Source: Cohaesibacter marisflavi (GTDB taxonomy: Bacteria; Pseudomonadota; Alphaproteobacteria; Rhizobiales; Cohaesibacteraceae). Taken from it: DNA of 64,000 nt. Of this stretch, positions 45,386-54,251 are shown one piece after another. The position numbers and the translations under genes are program-made. Location: assembly GCF_900115225.1 (NCBI RefSeq), contig NZ_FOVR01000007.1, positions 124,001-188,000 on the forward strand. The letters run 5' to 3'. Within the stretch, counting starts at the first letter, position 1; every line of letters starts with the position of its first letter. Under the pieces are notes generated by a model. That model worked only from the letters and a program-made list of their open reading frames with translations. It did not search any database and was not told the origin of the DNA.

Positions 45386-46870
45386 TCAGTCCGGATTTCC
45401 CGGCTCGGTCTGGACGCCCAGATCCTTGAGCGTAACGATACGGTTGCCGCGCAGATCGTTGGCGCAGACCAGATAGCCGCGTTCTTCCATATAGGTCAGC
45501 AGGAAGCGGGCGCGAGAGGGAGAGCGGGTTCCATAGGCAGTTGCCAGTTCCAGATTGGTGGGGCAGGGCTTCTTGCCAAGGGCAGCCTTGGCGAGCAGCA
45601 GATACACTCCGCGCATGTCTTCGGGCAACTGGTCGGCTATGATGCCTGCCTGTTTCCACTGGTCTTCGTCGAGTGTCTCTTCCTTTGCGTCAACGCCAGC
45701 GCGGGCAACGGCCAGAAGCTGGCGGAATTCCTGCAGGTCTGGCGTTGTCTTGAGGGTCTTTTCGATGCGGCAGCGCACCTGAAAATCCTGATAGAGCACG
45801 GATACCGGCTGATAGGCTGCGTCCGGATCATCCAGCAGATCGGTAAGGATCTGATGCAGAATTGCTTCGCGCTCTTCGGCACTAAGGCCCGGGTCGAGAT
45901 CAAGCTGCGGCTCGGTTTCGCCACCGAATTCGCGATCCAGCCTCAGATTGGCCAATTGCTGCATGACCTCTGCCGTGGTCGGGGGCGGAGGAGCCATGGC
46001 GGGTCTTGGGTCTTCATCTGAACCGGGCTTGAACAGGAGCTCATCGATATTGTCATGCGGCACATCGGGCAGCGGCATTAGCTTGGGGCTTGAGGAGCGT
46101 GCCGAGGTTTCCACTGCGCCGATGGTGACCGTTTCCGAGCGGCGGTAAAGCGCAGGGCCCAAGGCAACGAATTGACCGCGATCCAGATTGCGGAAGGTCT
46201 CAGCCTGACGGCGCTCAAGGCCAAGCAGATCGGCTGCGCGGGCCATGTCGATATCAAGGAAGGTTCGACCCATCAGGAAGTTGGAGGCTTCGGCGGCGAC
46301 GTTCTTTGCCAGCTTGGCAAGACGCTGCGTGGCGATGATACCGGCAAGACCGCGTTTTCGGCCACGGCACATGAGGTTGGTCATGGCACCAAGAGAGGAC
46401 CGGCGGGCCTCTTCGCTGACTTCACCGCCAGCTGCGGGGGCAAAAAGCTGGGCTTCATCGACGATGACAATGGCCGGATACCAATATTGCCGGTCGATAT
46501 CGAACAGGCCATTGAGGAAGGCCGAAGCGGCGCGCATCTGGCGGTCGGCATCAAGGCCTTCCAGATTGAGCACGGCGGAAATGCGATGTTGGCGCACGCG
46601 GGCGGCGATCATGGTCAGGTCGGCTTCTGTGCCGACAGCATCCACCACCGCATGGCCGTATTTCTCGGCCAGCGTGACGAAATCCCCTTCCGGGTCAATG
46701 ATGATCTGCTGAACCCATTTGGCGCTCTGCTCGAGGATGCGGCGCAACAGATGGGATTTACCCGATCCGGAGTTGCCCTGCACCAGAAGGCGGGTGGCCA
46801 GCAGTTCTTCCAGATCCATTTGGGCCGGCTGGCCCAGTTTCATGGTCCCCAGATCAATGCTGACGGTCAT
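45386..46870 (-). CDS. HerA-like (DUF87) ATPase
   Basis: A 494-residue P-loop ATPase of the HerA/FtsK class. Walker A is VQGNSGSGKSHLLRRIL, Walker B is AIVIVDEAQLFAPA, and sensor region GLAGIIATQRLAKLAKNV follows, as in HerA. The C-terminal 200 residues include a helical segment and a winged-helix-like end (ELATAYGTRSPSRARFLLTYMEERGYL). HerA ATPases move DNA or feed nucleases. Start at 46870 (MTVSIDLGTMKLG) is chosen since the upstream extension is not protein-like. It lies 102 bp after the exonuclease fusion on the same strand. No NurA-like gene is present. Confidence 0.82.
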   Translation of the reverse strand: MTVSIDLGTMKLGQPAQMDLEELLATRLLVQGNSGSGKSHLLRRILEQSAKWVQQIIIDPEGDFVTLAEKYGHAVVDAVGTEADLTMIAARVRQHRISAVLNLEGLDADRQMRAASAFLNGLFDIDRQYWYPAIVIVDEAQLFAPAAGGEVSEEARRSSLGAMTNLMCRGRKRGLAGIIATQRLAKLAKNVAAEASNFLMGRTFLDIDMARAADLLGLERRQAETFRNLDRGQFVALGPALYRRSETVTIGAVETSARSSSPKLMPLPDVPHDNIDELLFKPGSDEDPRPAMAPPPPTTAEVMQQLANLRLDREFGGETEPQLDLDPGLSAEEREAILHQILTDLLDDPDAAYQPVSVLYQDFQVRCRIEKTLKTTPDLQEFRQLLAVARAGVDAKEETLDEDQWKQAGIIADQLPEDMRGVYLLLAKAALGKKPCPTNLELATAYGTRSPSRARFLLTYMEERGYLVCANDLRGNRIVTLKDLGVQTEPGNPD

Positions 46871-46972
46871 CGTGATACAATTATCCTGTGAGGAAAAAGA
46901 AAGATCGGCGGCGAACTTTTCAGATTCGGCGCTCCAGATCAATAGAGTTTCGTGCGATCGGGCCAAACTGAG

Positions 46973-49132
46973 TTAATAGCGGGCCTGTTGGCGGCGGATA
47001 GCCTCGGCTTTTTTCTCCGCAGCTACTGCATCGCGCAGGGTTTGGACACCGGATGCTTCCAACAGATCGATCAGGCGGAGCAGGAGCTGGGCCGTTGCCA
47101 GCGAGTCGCCCAGCGCCGTATGGCGCATTTGGGCAGGGATCTCGATGTCGAATTGCTCGGCCAGCGCATCCAGCGTCAGGCTGCCTGTCTGGCCTTGGAG
47201 ATGGGCGGCGAGCAGCACGGTATCCAGAACCGGATTGGTGAAGCGGATGCCGGTTTCATCCTGTTTCAGCGACAGGAACTTCATGTCAAAGGCGGCATTA
47301 TGCGCCACGAGTACGGCATCGCTGACAAAGGAATGAAAGCGAGGCAGTATGGTTTGAATTGGTGGTGCATCGGCCACCATCTCGTTGCTGATATGGTGGA
47401 TTTTGGTTGAGGCGGGCGGAATGCTTCGGCCCGGATGAACATACTGGTCAAAAATCTCGCCATGCATGATGCGCCCGTTGACGATGCGTACGCCCGCAAT
47501 GGAAATGATCTCATCGCCACCGGATGGATCAAGGCCGGTTGTCTCGGTGTCGAAGACCACGAAATCCAGCTCCCGCAAGGGGCGGTCTTCGAGGGCGCCG
47601 AGATATTTGCGCTCCATCAGCTCAAAATCATAAAATTCCAACCGCTCAGGCAGCAGAAGCATCTGCTCGTCCTGTGGCTGGTTCGTGTGATGGTCGCGGG
47701 GAAGACTGAGCGGCAGGCGCAGATGGGCCGTGCCATCGGGAGCCGGTGCACTCCAGAAATCGGATTTGTGGCGTTGGAGCACGTCGCGGCTGGTGATGCC
47801 CCCCAGATCGGGATCAAGCGGATCATCGAGCCAGCCATTGATAGCGGCAACGCTGAGCGGTGCTCCATGCCAATGCAGATCGATATAGATCTTGTGATCC
47901 TGTTCGCTGGCCCGCAGCAGGAAGGCTCTTTGTCCGGTGATCTCGGCCACCTTGCGCAGGGCATATTCGATGAGTTCGACAATGGTGATGGAATCACAAT
48001 GCAGCCAGACAGGATCGCCGATGAACTCGCAAGTCAGGTGCAGGTCTTCCGAACTGTTGCGTCGCAGGACCGAGTTGAACAGGGATGAGGAATAGACATC
48101 ACTCATGGGCCACGCGCTGGTCAGCATGTCATGGGAGCGCTTGTCATATTGCTCAAGGCGCGTTGAGAGGCTATTGGCTTCTTCTGCCAGCATTTTTTCA
48201 AGGGTAAGACGCGCTTCCGGCGCAAGCGCATAGTCACCGGCCAGTATCTCGGCTGAGGCCAGAAGGTTGGCGGCCGGATGACGCAGATCACTGAGGGCTG
48301 ATTGTAAAAGGCTGTCGCGCTCGACATTGTCTGCAAGCTGGCGGGTCATGTCATCAAAGGTCACAATGAAGCCGGTGGGGCTTTGTTGTGCATCGTCAAG
48401 TAACAGCGTGACACGGCCTTGCAGCGTGTGTTTGCCATCGGCCGTAGCGCAGATGACAAGCTGGCTGAGCCCTTCCCTGTGATGCTTGTGGCGGCCTTCC
48501 TGTAAGCGGTGGCCCAGCCGTTCCAGAGCATGGCGAAAAGGGGCCGCCGAGACAATGGAAAATAACGAGCGCCCAAGGCCGATTTCGCCTGATACATGCA
48601 GGATCTTCAGGGCGCGCTTGTTATAGAGTGTGATCTTGTGATCCAGCGAGCAGATCAGCACACCCTGCTCAAGATTGCTGATGACGCTTTCAAGCCGTGC
48701 TGTCTGCTTGTGGGTTTCCTCTGTGGCGTCTGCGATCTGCTTTTCTGTCTCGTCTCGGGCCTCGGTCAGCGCGTTGGTGATTTCTCTGATGGCCGGATTG
48801 AGCAGGCCGAGATATTTGCCGGTTTCCTGATCCATCCCACGAGAGGCGCCAGCATGGACGAGGGAGCGTACATCCTTGGAGATATGCTCGATGGGCTGGG
48901 CGACATTGAGATCGAATTTCTGCCAAACCCAACCGGTGACAAAGAGGATCGCAAAGGCAGCAATGCCTCCAAACAGAACCAGATGTGGCGTGGCCTCCGG
49001 GCCTATGCGCTGAAGAGCAAAATAGAGACTGGCTGCGATGATGACTAAGGCGCTTGCGGCAATCAGCGCGAAAAACAAGAAGATGCGAAGCCTCAGGCTC
49101 AGTCGTTCCAATTTGTTTGTCGGTGGTGCCAT
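46973..49132 (-). CDS. Membrane sensor / degenerate kinase fused to DnaQ exonuclease
   Basis: A 719-residue fusion. Residues about 14-36 and 50-72 are transmembrane; a HAMP-like and coiled segment leads to a PAS domain (about 145-265, LESVISNLEQGVLICSLDHKI). Next comes a histidine-kinase-like part in which the usual HELRTP reads SDLRHP: the acceptor His is Ser and the ATPase N-box is not recognisable (SITIVELIEYALRKV), so kinase activity is doubtful. Residues 525-690 are a DEDDh exonuclease with complete motifs: FDTETTGLDP (Asp528, Glu530), VAHNAAFDMKFL, and HTALGDSLAT (His671, Asp676). First downstream of the lone receiver (18 bp gap). Role unknown; a sensor-controlled nuclease is inferred. 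Confidence 0.85.
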   Translation of the reverse strand: MAPPTNKLERLSLRLRIFLFFALIAASALVIIAASLYFALQRIGPEATPHLVLFGGIAAFAILFVTGWVWQKFDLNVAQPIEHISKDVRSLVHAGASRGMDQETGKYLGLLNPAIREITNALTEARDETEKQIADATEETHKQTARLESVISNLEQGVLICSLDHKITLYNKRALKILHVSGEIGLGRSLFSIVSAAPFRHALERLGHRLQEGRHKHHREGLSQLVICATADGKHTLQGRVTLLLDDAQQSPTGFIVTFDDMTRQLADNVERDSLLQSALSDLRHPAANLLASAEILAGDYALAPEARLTLEKMLAEEANSLSTRLEQYDKRSHDMLTSAWPMSDVYSSSLFNSVLRRNSSEDLHLTCEFIGDPVWLHCDSITIVELIEYALRKVAEITGQRAFLLRASEQDHKIYIDLHWHGAPLSVAAINGWLDDPLDPDLGGITSRDVLQRHKSDFWSAPAPDGTAHLRLPLSLPRDHHTNQPQDEQMLLLPERLEFYDFELMERKYLGALEDRPLRELDFVVFDTETTGLDPSGGDEIISIAGVRIVNGRIMHGEIFDQYVHPGRSIPPASTKIHHISNEMVADAPPIQTILPRFHSFVSDAVLVAHNAAFDMKFLSLKQDETGIRFTNPVLDTVLLAAHLQGQTGSLTLDALAEQFDIEIPAQMRHTALGDSLATAQLLLRLIDLLEASGVQTLRDAVAAEKKAEAIRRQQARY

Positions 49133-49149
49133 GGTTGCCGGTTTCTTGC

Positions 49150-49515
49150 CTATGTCAGATAGTCTTTGATGGTCTTTGCCGCCGTGGCGAGCGAGAAAGG
49201 TTTGGTCAGGGCACCGTTCGCGCCGCAGGCCCGCCCCTTTTCCAGCTCGATTGGTCGGCTGGATGTGTTCATCATGATGATGGTGACATCTTCGTTCGCT
49301 CCATCCTTGCGGATGGTCTGGCAGATGTCATAACCATCCCTGTCTGGCAGGGAGCTATCGAGCAGGATGAGGTTCGGGTGGTCCTTGCGGGCACAGTCCA
49401 GAGCGCTTTGGCCGCTGCTGGCGGTTGTCACCTGATAGCCTTCAGCCTTCATGAGCTGCTCAAGCGCAAAGGCCATGGTTGGTTCATCATCCACCACCAA
49501 TATCGATTTCGTCAT
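49150..49515 (-). CDS. Single-domain response regulator
   Basis: 121 residues, receiver only: ILVVDDEPTMAFAL, phospho-acceptor Asp53 in LILLDSSLPDRDGY, the switch Thr/Ser region IIMMNTSSRP and Lys in ALTKPFS. With no output domain it must signal by protein contact. Its neighbour is the degenerate kinase/exonuclease fusion, so the phosphate donor is probably encoded elsewhere. Confidence 0.92.
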   Translation of the reverse strand: MTKSILVVDDEPTMAFALEQLMKAEGYQVTTASSGQSALDCARKDHPNLILLDSSLPDRDGYDICQTIRKDGANEDVTIIMMNTSSRPIELEKGRACGANGALTKPFSLATAAKTIKDYLT

Positions 49516-49554
49516 GATGCTCCTCCCAGATCCCTCCTTTATGGTGTTTCTGTC

Positions 49555-50076
49555 CTAGTTCTCACAGGCGGCGTCAAACAGCGGATCACTCTCTTCAAGC
49601 TCGTACCATTTGGCTTGCCCCTCGAGGTCTTGCATGGTTGGTGGCATGGTGTGGGTCCAATCGGCGCGGCGCTTGCCCGGACAATCGATCAACTGCCAGA
49701 TAGAGGTTGTCGGGCCATCCTTTTCTGCCTGAAACAATTCCGCCAGCTTGATACCGGGCAGATTGTCGTTGCTTCTCATGCTGGCCTTGTTCAAGGCAAG
49801 GAAGCGGTCCGTGCGGGGGATGATGTAGGAGAGAGGCTGCAGCAGACTTGTGCCCTCGGCGGTTCGCAGCACCACGACATCATCGCCGAAATCCGCAGTT
49901 GCGCGGGAATACCAGCCATAGTCGAGCACGATCTGCAGAAGGATCATGGCGACACCAGCGGAAATGGGAATAGCCCCCTTGGGGCGCGGGCGGCGCAGGA
50001 TGAATTTATAGACGACGACGGCTGCCCCCGCTGCGCCGATGCCAGCTATGAAGGTTCCAAGCAAAATGAACAACAT
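49555..50076 (-). CDS. Membrane protein of unknown function
   Basis: I do not recognise the family. 173 residues: a hydrophobic start (MLFILLGTFIAGIGAAGAAVVVYKFIL), a second hydrophobic segment (GAIPISAGVAMILLQIVLDYGWY), then a soluble part with a possible periplasmic domain ending in AACEN. ATG at 50076 has AAGGAG eight bases before. It sits between the receiver and the DUF294 protein, so it is likely part of the same system. Confidence 0.75.
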   Translation of the reverse strand: MLFILLGTFIAGIGAAGAAVVVYKFILRRPRPKGAIPISAGVAMILLQIVLDYGWYSRATADFGDDVVVLRTAEGTSLLQPLSYIIPRTDRFLALNKASMRSNDNLPGIKLAELFQAEKDGPTTSIWQLIDCPGKRRADWTHTMPPTMQDLEGQAKWYELEESDPLFDAACEN

Positions 50077-50237
50077 ACAGAAGGGCTCCTTGCGGGTTGA
50101 ACTTGAAGGGGGCTGCGTCGCTGACGTCAGGGCGGCGGGCATTCCTGTCCATGCTTTCTTGTGACACGGAATACAGCCCTGTGATAAGGCAGCATTTCGT
50201 AGGCCACCCAATGGCTTAGACGCCGGTATGGGGCAGG

Positions 50238-52079
50238 CTAGATGTTGGCACCCTGCGCGTGACCAAGGGCGGATTGCTGGGTCTTGATTATGATGAAAGC
50301 ATCCTTGAGATGGTTGCGTTCCAGTTCACTGAGGCTCGCGGGAGCGAGGAAATTGTCCGGTGTCTTGCCCTCGCGGATCTGACGGGCCTGATGTTCCAGC
50401 CGTATGGTGGCGATCAGGTCATAGGCATCGATCAGTCCCAGTGCGCCTTCCTGGCTGATGGTGCCCTGATCTCTTGCCTGAATGAGACGCTCGCGGGTGT
50501 TGGCTGCCGTGATTGCTCCTTGCAGGGCATAGGCGCGGGCGAGATCGACGATGGGTACGACACCATTGAGCTTGAGGTCAACGGTGTCCTTATGCTCGCC
50601 CTTGCGGATCAGCGCAAAGCCACGAAAGAAGCTGAGCGGAGGGGTATGTCCCAGCGAATTGGAGATCATGTGCGCCCTGAATATGCTGTTCTTCTTCGCC
50701 TTCTCCAGCGTTTCCTGATAAAGGCCAGCAAAGAGGCTTTCATTGCCCGTGATGGGACGTAAATCAAACATGACACTGGCCAGCATCTGGGCCATGGGGT
50801 CGGGGCGGTCGATCCATTTGTCGAAATAACCGCGCCAGACGGAGACGGGCTGCCGCCAGCGGTGATTGGTGGCCATCATCTCGCCGGGGCAATAGTAGAA
50901 ACCTGCCGCATCAAGCCCATCGGAGACGAAGCGGGCAAACTGTTCAAAATAGGCACCATGTTCGGCCTCGATAAAGCCCTCATCCAGAATGAGGCAATTG
51001 TCCTGATCGGAGACGCCGGTCTGCTCCTGTCGTCCTTGCGAGCCACAGGCCAGCCAGAGATAGGGCACGGGAGCGGGGCCGAATTTTTCTTCAGCCAATT
51101 GCACGAGACGCCGGGTCAGACTGTCGGTAACATTGGTGACGATGCGGCCGATATTATGGGCATCTACGCCGGAGCCTACGAGCTGGGCCAGCATTTGCGG
51201 CACCTTGGCGACGATGGTCGCAAGGCTTTCAAAATCATTCTGCCGTTGCAGGTCGCGAATGAGGAAGGGCGCGGAGACAGCCTGACGGTGCACCAGATTG
51301 GTGTTGGTCAGGATGCCGACCAGCTTGCCGTCTGCCACAACGGGCAGATGGGTGTGGGTGCGTTCCATCATGGAGAGGAGGGCGTCAAAGCCCAGAGCGT
51401 CAGGCCCCAGCGTAAAGGGATCGGCTGTCATGACGGCGCGCACGGGTGTGTCGAGCCCAAGGCCAGCGGCAACGACCCGATGAGCCATGTCGCCTGTGGT
51501 CAGGATGCCGATCAGGCGATCCTCTTGGGTGATCAGCAGACAGGAGATATTCTTGGCTCGCATCAACTGTGCAGCTTCCGTGACCGGCATGTCCGGACCG
51601 ATGGTGATCGGATCGGGGGTCATCAACGCGCCGATGGTGATCGAGATGAGATCGGTGGTCGAATCGCTCTGTCCTGCGGCTGCTGCGCGTTTGATGAGGG
51701 AGCTATCGAAAAAGGCGTGAAAAGACGGCAGGGTCTCCGTCAGGTCGAGAAATTCAGATTTGGGGATGACAAACAGGGTGCAATCCTGATTGGCAACGGC
51801 GCGGTTAGGGGCATGGCCATCGCTCAGCATGGCGCGCTCGCCAAAGCAGTTGCCCACCGTGAGATGCAGAAGCAGTGTATCCTCAGGGGTAATAAGATCC
51901 ACTTCGCCAGACTGGATGAGATAGAGCCCTTCCACCTTCTGGCCAACGGACAAAATGGTCTCCCCCTTGGCAACCTCGATTTTGAGAGTGTTTCGGGCAA
52001 GCACTGCAAGACGGCTCATCTCGATGAGATCAAACGGATGCCTGTGGCTGGCGAATTCTGCAAAATCCGGTAGGCTCAT
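50238..52079 (-). CDS. cNMP-binding / CBS / DUF294 nucleotidyltransferase
   Basis: A 613-residue cytosolic sensor-enzyme. Order: cyclic-nucleotide-binding domain (about 15-130, GLYLIQSGEVDLIT and NCFGERAMLSDG), CBS pair (about 155-275, MTPDPITIGPDMPVTEAAQLM and TADPFTLGPDALGF), DUF294 nucleotidyltransferase (ACGSQGRQEQTGVSDQDNCL, with GS and DxD-type acids), and DUF294_C helical domain. Such proteins are GlnD-like and often accompany acetate-type symporters; their target is not settled. Start at ATG 52079 has AGGA five bases before; TTG at 52109 is an alternative. A terminator separates it from the symporter upstream. Confidence 0.9.
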   Translation of the reverse strand: MSLPDFAEFASHRHPFDLIEMSRLAVLARNTLKIEVAKGETILSVGQKVEGLYLIQSGEVDLITPEDTLLLHLTVGNCFGERAMLSDGHAPNRAVANQDCTLFVIPKSEFLDLTETLPSFHAFFDSSLIKRAAAAGQSDSTTDLISITIGALMTPDPITIGPDMPVTEAAQLMRAKNISCLLITQEDRLIGILTTGDMAHRVVAAGLGLDTPVRAVMTADPFTLGPDALGFDALLSMMERTHTHLPVVADGKLVGILTNTNLVHRQAVSAPFLIRDLQRQNDFESLATIVAKVPQMLAQLVGSGVDAHNIGRIVTNVTDSLTRRLVQLAEEKFGPAPVPYLWLACGSQGRQEQTGVSDQDNCLILDEGFIEAEHGAYFEQFARFVSDGLDAAGFYYCPGEMMATNHRWRQPVSVWRGYFDKWIDRPDPMAQMLASVMFDLRPITGNESLFAGLYQETLEKAKKNSIFRAHMISNSLGHTPPLSFFRGFALIRKGEHKDTVDLKLNGVVPIVDLARAYALQGAITAANTRERLIQARDQGTISQEGALGLIDAYDLIATIRLEHQARQIREGKTPDNFLAPASLSELERNHLKDAFIIIKTQQSALGHAQGANI

Positions 52080-52111
52080 GTTTCCTGTCTCCGGCTGATT
52101 TGCGGACAAAA

Positions 52112-52136
52112 ATCCCGCCGCGATGTGCGGCGGGAT
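52112..52136 (-). terminator. Terminator after the symporter genes
   Basis: ATCCCGCCGC, loop gatgt, GCGGCGGGAT; on the minus strand it ends in TTTTT. A second hairpin, GCGAGGA/TCCTCGC (52162-52186), lies between it and the symporter stop. The stem ends 32 bp before the DUF294 start, so part of the downstream expression must come from read-through or another promoter. Confidence 0.85.
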
Positions 52137-52197
52137 CTCTCGAATTGTCTTGTTTCAGGTCGCGAGGACTCTTAAGAGATCCTCGCAGCCAGAGCCT

Positions 52198-53970
52198 TTA
52201 GTGATCAATTGCAGCGCCTGCGCCTTTTGGCACGCGGATGCTTTCGACCAGTTCCTGAATCTCCTTGGGAGGTTCTGCGGACATGGAGGAGACCACATAG
52301 GCAACTGCGAAGTTGATGATCGCTCCAATGGTGCCGAACGCTTCTGGTGCGATGCCAAGGAAATGATTCTCCGTGGTGTTCGCCAGCATGTTGGTGCCCG
52401 GAATGAAGAACCAGCCCTTATACATGAAGATGTAGAGCAGGGTCGACAGGATGCCGGCCAGCATGCCGAAGATGGCGCCCTTGGAGTTTACCCGTTTGGA
52501 GAAAATCCCCATCATCAGAGCCGGGAAGATCGATGAGGCTGCCAGACCGAAGGCCAGAGCCACAACCTGAGCGGCGAAGCCCGGAGGATTGAGGCCGAGA
52601 TAGGCGGCAATCACGATTGCAACGGCCATGGCGACACGGGCATAGAGCAGTTCCTGCTTCTCGGTGATGTTTGGTGTGAAGGTGCCCTTCATCAGGTCAT
52701 GGGAAACGGCTGACGAAATGGCCATCAACAGACCGGCAGCAGTGGAGAGCGCGGCGGCAAGACCACCGGCTGCGACCAGTGCAATCACCCAGTTTGGCAG
52801 TTTGGCGATTTCCGGGTTGGCCAGAACCATGATGTCACGGTCTACGAACAACTCGTTGCCTTTCCAGCCAAATTCGTCAGCTTTCGCTTGGAAGTCTGCG
52901 GATTTGTCATTGTAATACTGGATGCGGCCGTCGCCGTTCTTGTCTTCGAATTTCAGAAGACCGGTGGTTTCCCAATTCTTGAACCAGTCTGGACGGTTTT
53001 CATATTGCAGGTTGCCGTCTTCCGCACCAATGGTGCCGGTCTGGATGGTGTCCATCAGATTGAGGCGAGCCATGGCGCCAACGCCAGGAGCGGTGGTGTA
53101 GAGGATCGCGATGAAGACCAGAGACCAGCCTGCGGTCCAGCGTGCGTCGGAGACCTTCGGCACGGTGAAGAAGCGGATGATCACGTGGGGCAGGCCTGCG
53201 GTGCCGATCATCAGGGACATGGTATACATGAACATGTTGAGCGGGTTGGATGTAAAGGCGGTATATTCGCCAAATCCGAGGTCGGTAACCACCTGATCAA
53301 GCTTGGTGAGCAGCGGGGTGCCGGAAACATGGTCGGAGAACAGGCCAACCTGCGGCAGGAAGCTGCCGGTCAGTTCCATGGAGATGAAGATTGCCGGAAT
53401 GGTGTAGGCAAGGATCAGAACGCAATATTGGGCGATCTGGGTGTAGGTGATGCCCTTCATGCCGCCCTGAACCGCATAAAGAAACACGATTGCGGTACCG
53501 ATCAGCAAGCCGGTGGATGCATCCACTTCGAGGAAGCGGGAGAAAGCAACGCCAACGCCCTTCATCTGGCCGATAACATAGGTGATCGAGCAGATGATGA
53601 GGCAGGCCACGGCCACGATGCGTGCGGTGGAAGAATAGAAGCGGTCACCAATGAATTCCGGAACGGTGAATTTGCCGAATTTGCGCAGGTAAGGCGCCAG
53701 AAGCATGGCGAGAAGCACATAACCGCCGGTCCAGCCCATCAGGAACACCGATGCGCCATAGCCGTTGAAGGCAATCAGACCCGCCATGGAGATGAAGGAT
53801 GCAGCCGACATCCAGTCAGCCGCCGTTGCCATGCCGTTGGCAACCGGATGGACGCCGCGACCGGCGGCATAGAATTCACCGGTCGATCCGGCGCGTGCCC
53901 AGAAGGCAATCCCGATGTAAAGCGCAAAGGACGCGCCCACAACGATGTAGGTAAGAGTTTGAAGATCCAT
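52198..53970 (-). CDS. Sodium:solute symporter (VC_2705-type, acetate-like)
   Basis: A 590-residue inner-membrane Na+/solute symporter with about 13 helices. Features of the SSS family: YAAGRGVHPVANGMATAADWMSAASFISMAG at the first helices (quoted in part), GGMKGITYTQIAQYCVL, and GLAAALSTAAGLLMAISSAVSHDLMKG, the Na2-site region. The subfamily is related to ActP and usually carries short-chain carboxylates. A hydrophilic insert of about 90 residues (320-410) is typical of this subfamily. Paired with the DUF4212 protein 20 bp upstream. Confidence 0.93.
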   Translation of the reverse strand: MDLQTLTYIVVGASFALYIGIAFWARAGSTGEFYAAGRGVHPVANGMATAADWMSAASFISMAGLIAFNGYGASVFLMGWTGGYVLLAMLLAPYLRKFGKFTVPEFIGDRFYSSTARIVAVACLIICSITYVIGQMKGVGVAFSRFLEVDASTGLLIGTAIVFLYAVQGGMKGITYTQIAQYCVLILAYTIPAIFISMELTGSFLPQVGLFSDHVSGTPLLTKLDQVVTDLGFGEYTAFTSNPLNMFMYTMSLMIGTAGLPHVIIRFFTVPKVSDARWTAGWSLVFIAILYTTAPGVGAMARLNLMDTIQTGTIGAEDGNLQYENRPDWFKNWETTGLLKFEDKNGDGRIQYYNDKSADFQAKADEFGWKGNELFVDRDIMVLANPEIAKLPNWVIALVAAGGLAAALSTAAGLLMAISSAVSHDLMKGTFTPNITEKQELLYARVAMAVAIVIAAYLGLNPPGFAAQVVALAFGLAASSIFPALMMGIFSKRVNSKGAIFGMLAGILSTLLYIFMYKGWFFIPGTNMLANTTENHFLGIAPEAFGTIGAIINFAVAYVVSSMSAEPPKEIQELVESIRVPKGAGAAIDH

Positions 53971-53990
53971 AGTCTAGCCTCTCGCGTTCC

Positions 53991-54251
53991 TTATTCTTCA
54001 ACGCCGAATTTCTTGTCGATCGCGTTCATGCGGATCGCATAGAAGAAGATGAGTCCCAAAAAGACCCAAATAGAGCCCTGCTGGGCGAACCAGAATCCCA
54101 GGTCGGATCCACCGACAGCGATGCCGGATAGGGCAGGACGAAGAAGCAGACCAAACCCGAAGGATGCGACGAACCAAATGACAAGGCAGATCGCGATCAG
54201 ATTCAGGTTGGCTTTCCAATAGGCATGTCCGGAGTCAGTATTCTCGGTCAT
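53991..54251 (-). CDS. DUF4212 small symporter subunit
   Basis: 86 residues with two transmembrane segments (LIAICLVIWFVASFGFGLLL and GSIWVFLGLIFFYAIRMNAID), typical of the DUF4212 protein always found before VC_2705-type symporters, probably a small partner subunit. ATG at 54251 has GGGGGA before; the ATG at 54263 would add four residues. Confidence 0.9.
   Translation of the reverse strand: MTENTDSGHAYWKANLNLIAICLVIWFVASFGFGLLLRPALSGIAVGGSDLGFWFAQQGSIWVFLGLIFFYAIRMNAIDKKFGVEE

Noticed and set aside
45386-49132. Anti-phage defence island (HerA plus nuclease)
   Set aside because: The neighbours are metabolic and signalling genes, base composition is unchanged, and no mobile element, integrase or other defence gene is near.
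50862-52073. Long open frame on the plus strand opposite the DUF294 gene
   Set aside because: It mirrors a strongly supported gene, has a His/Gly-rich composition without motif, and owes its length to the codon pattern of the true strand.
52888-54042. 384-codon plus-strand frame opposite the symporter
   Set aside because: Antisense shadow of a transmembrane protein; no ribosome site, no recognisable domain.
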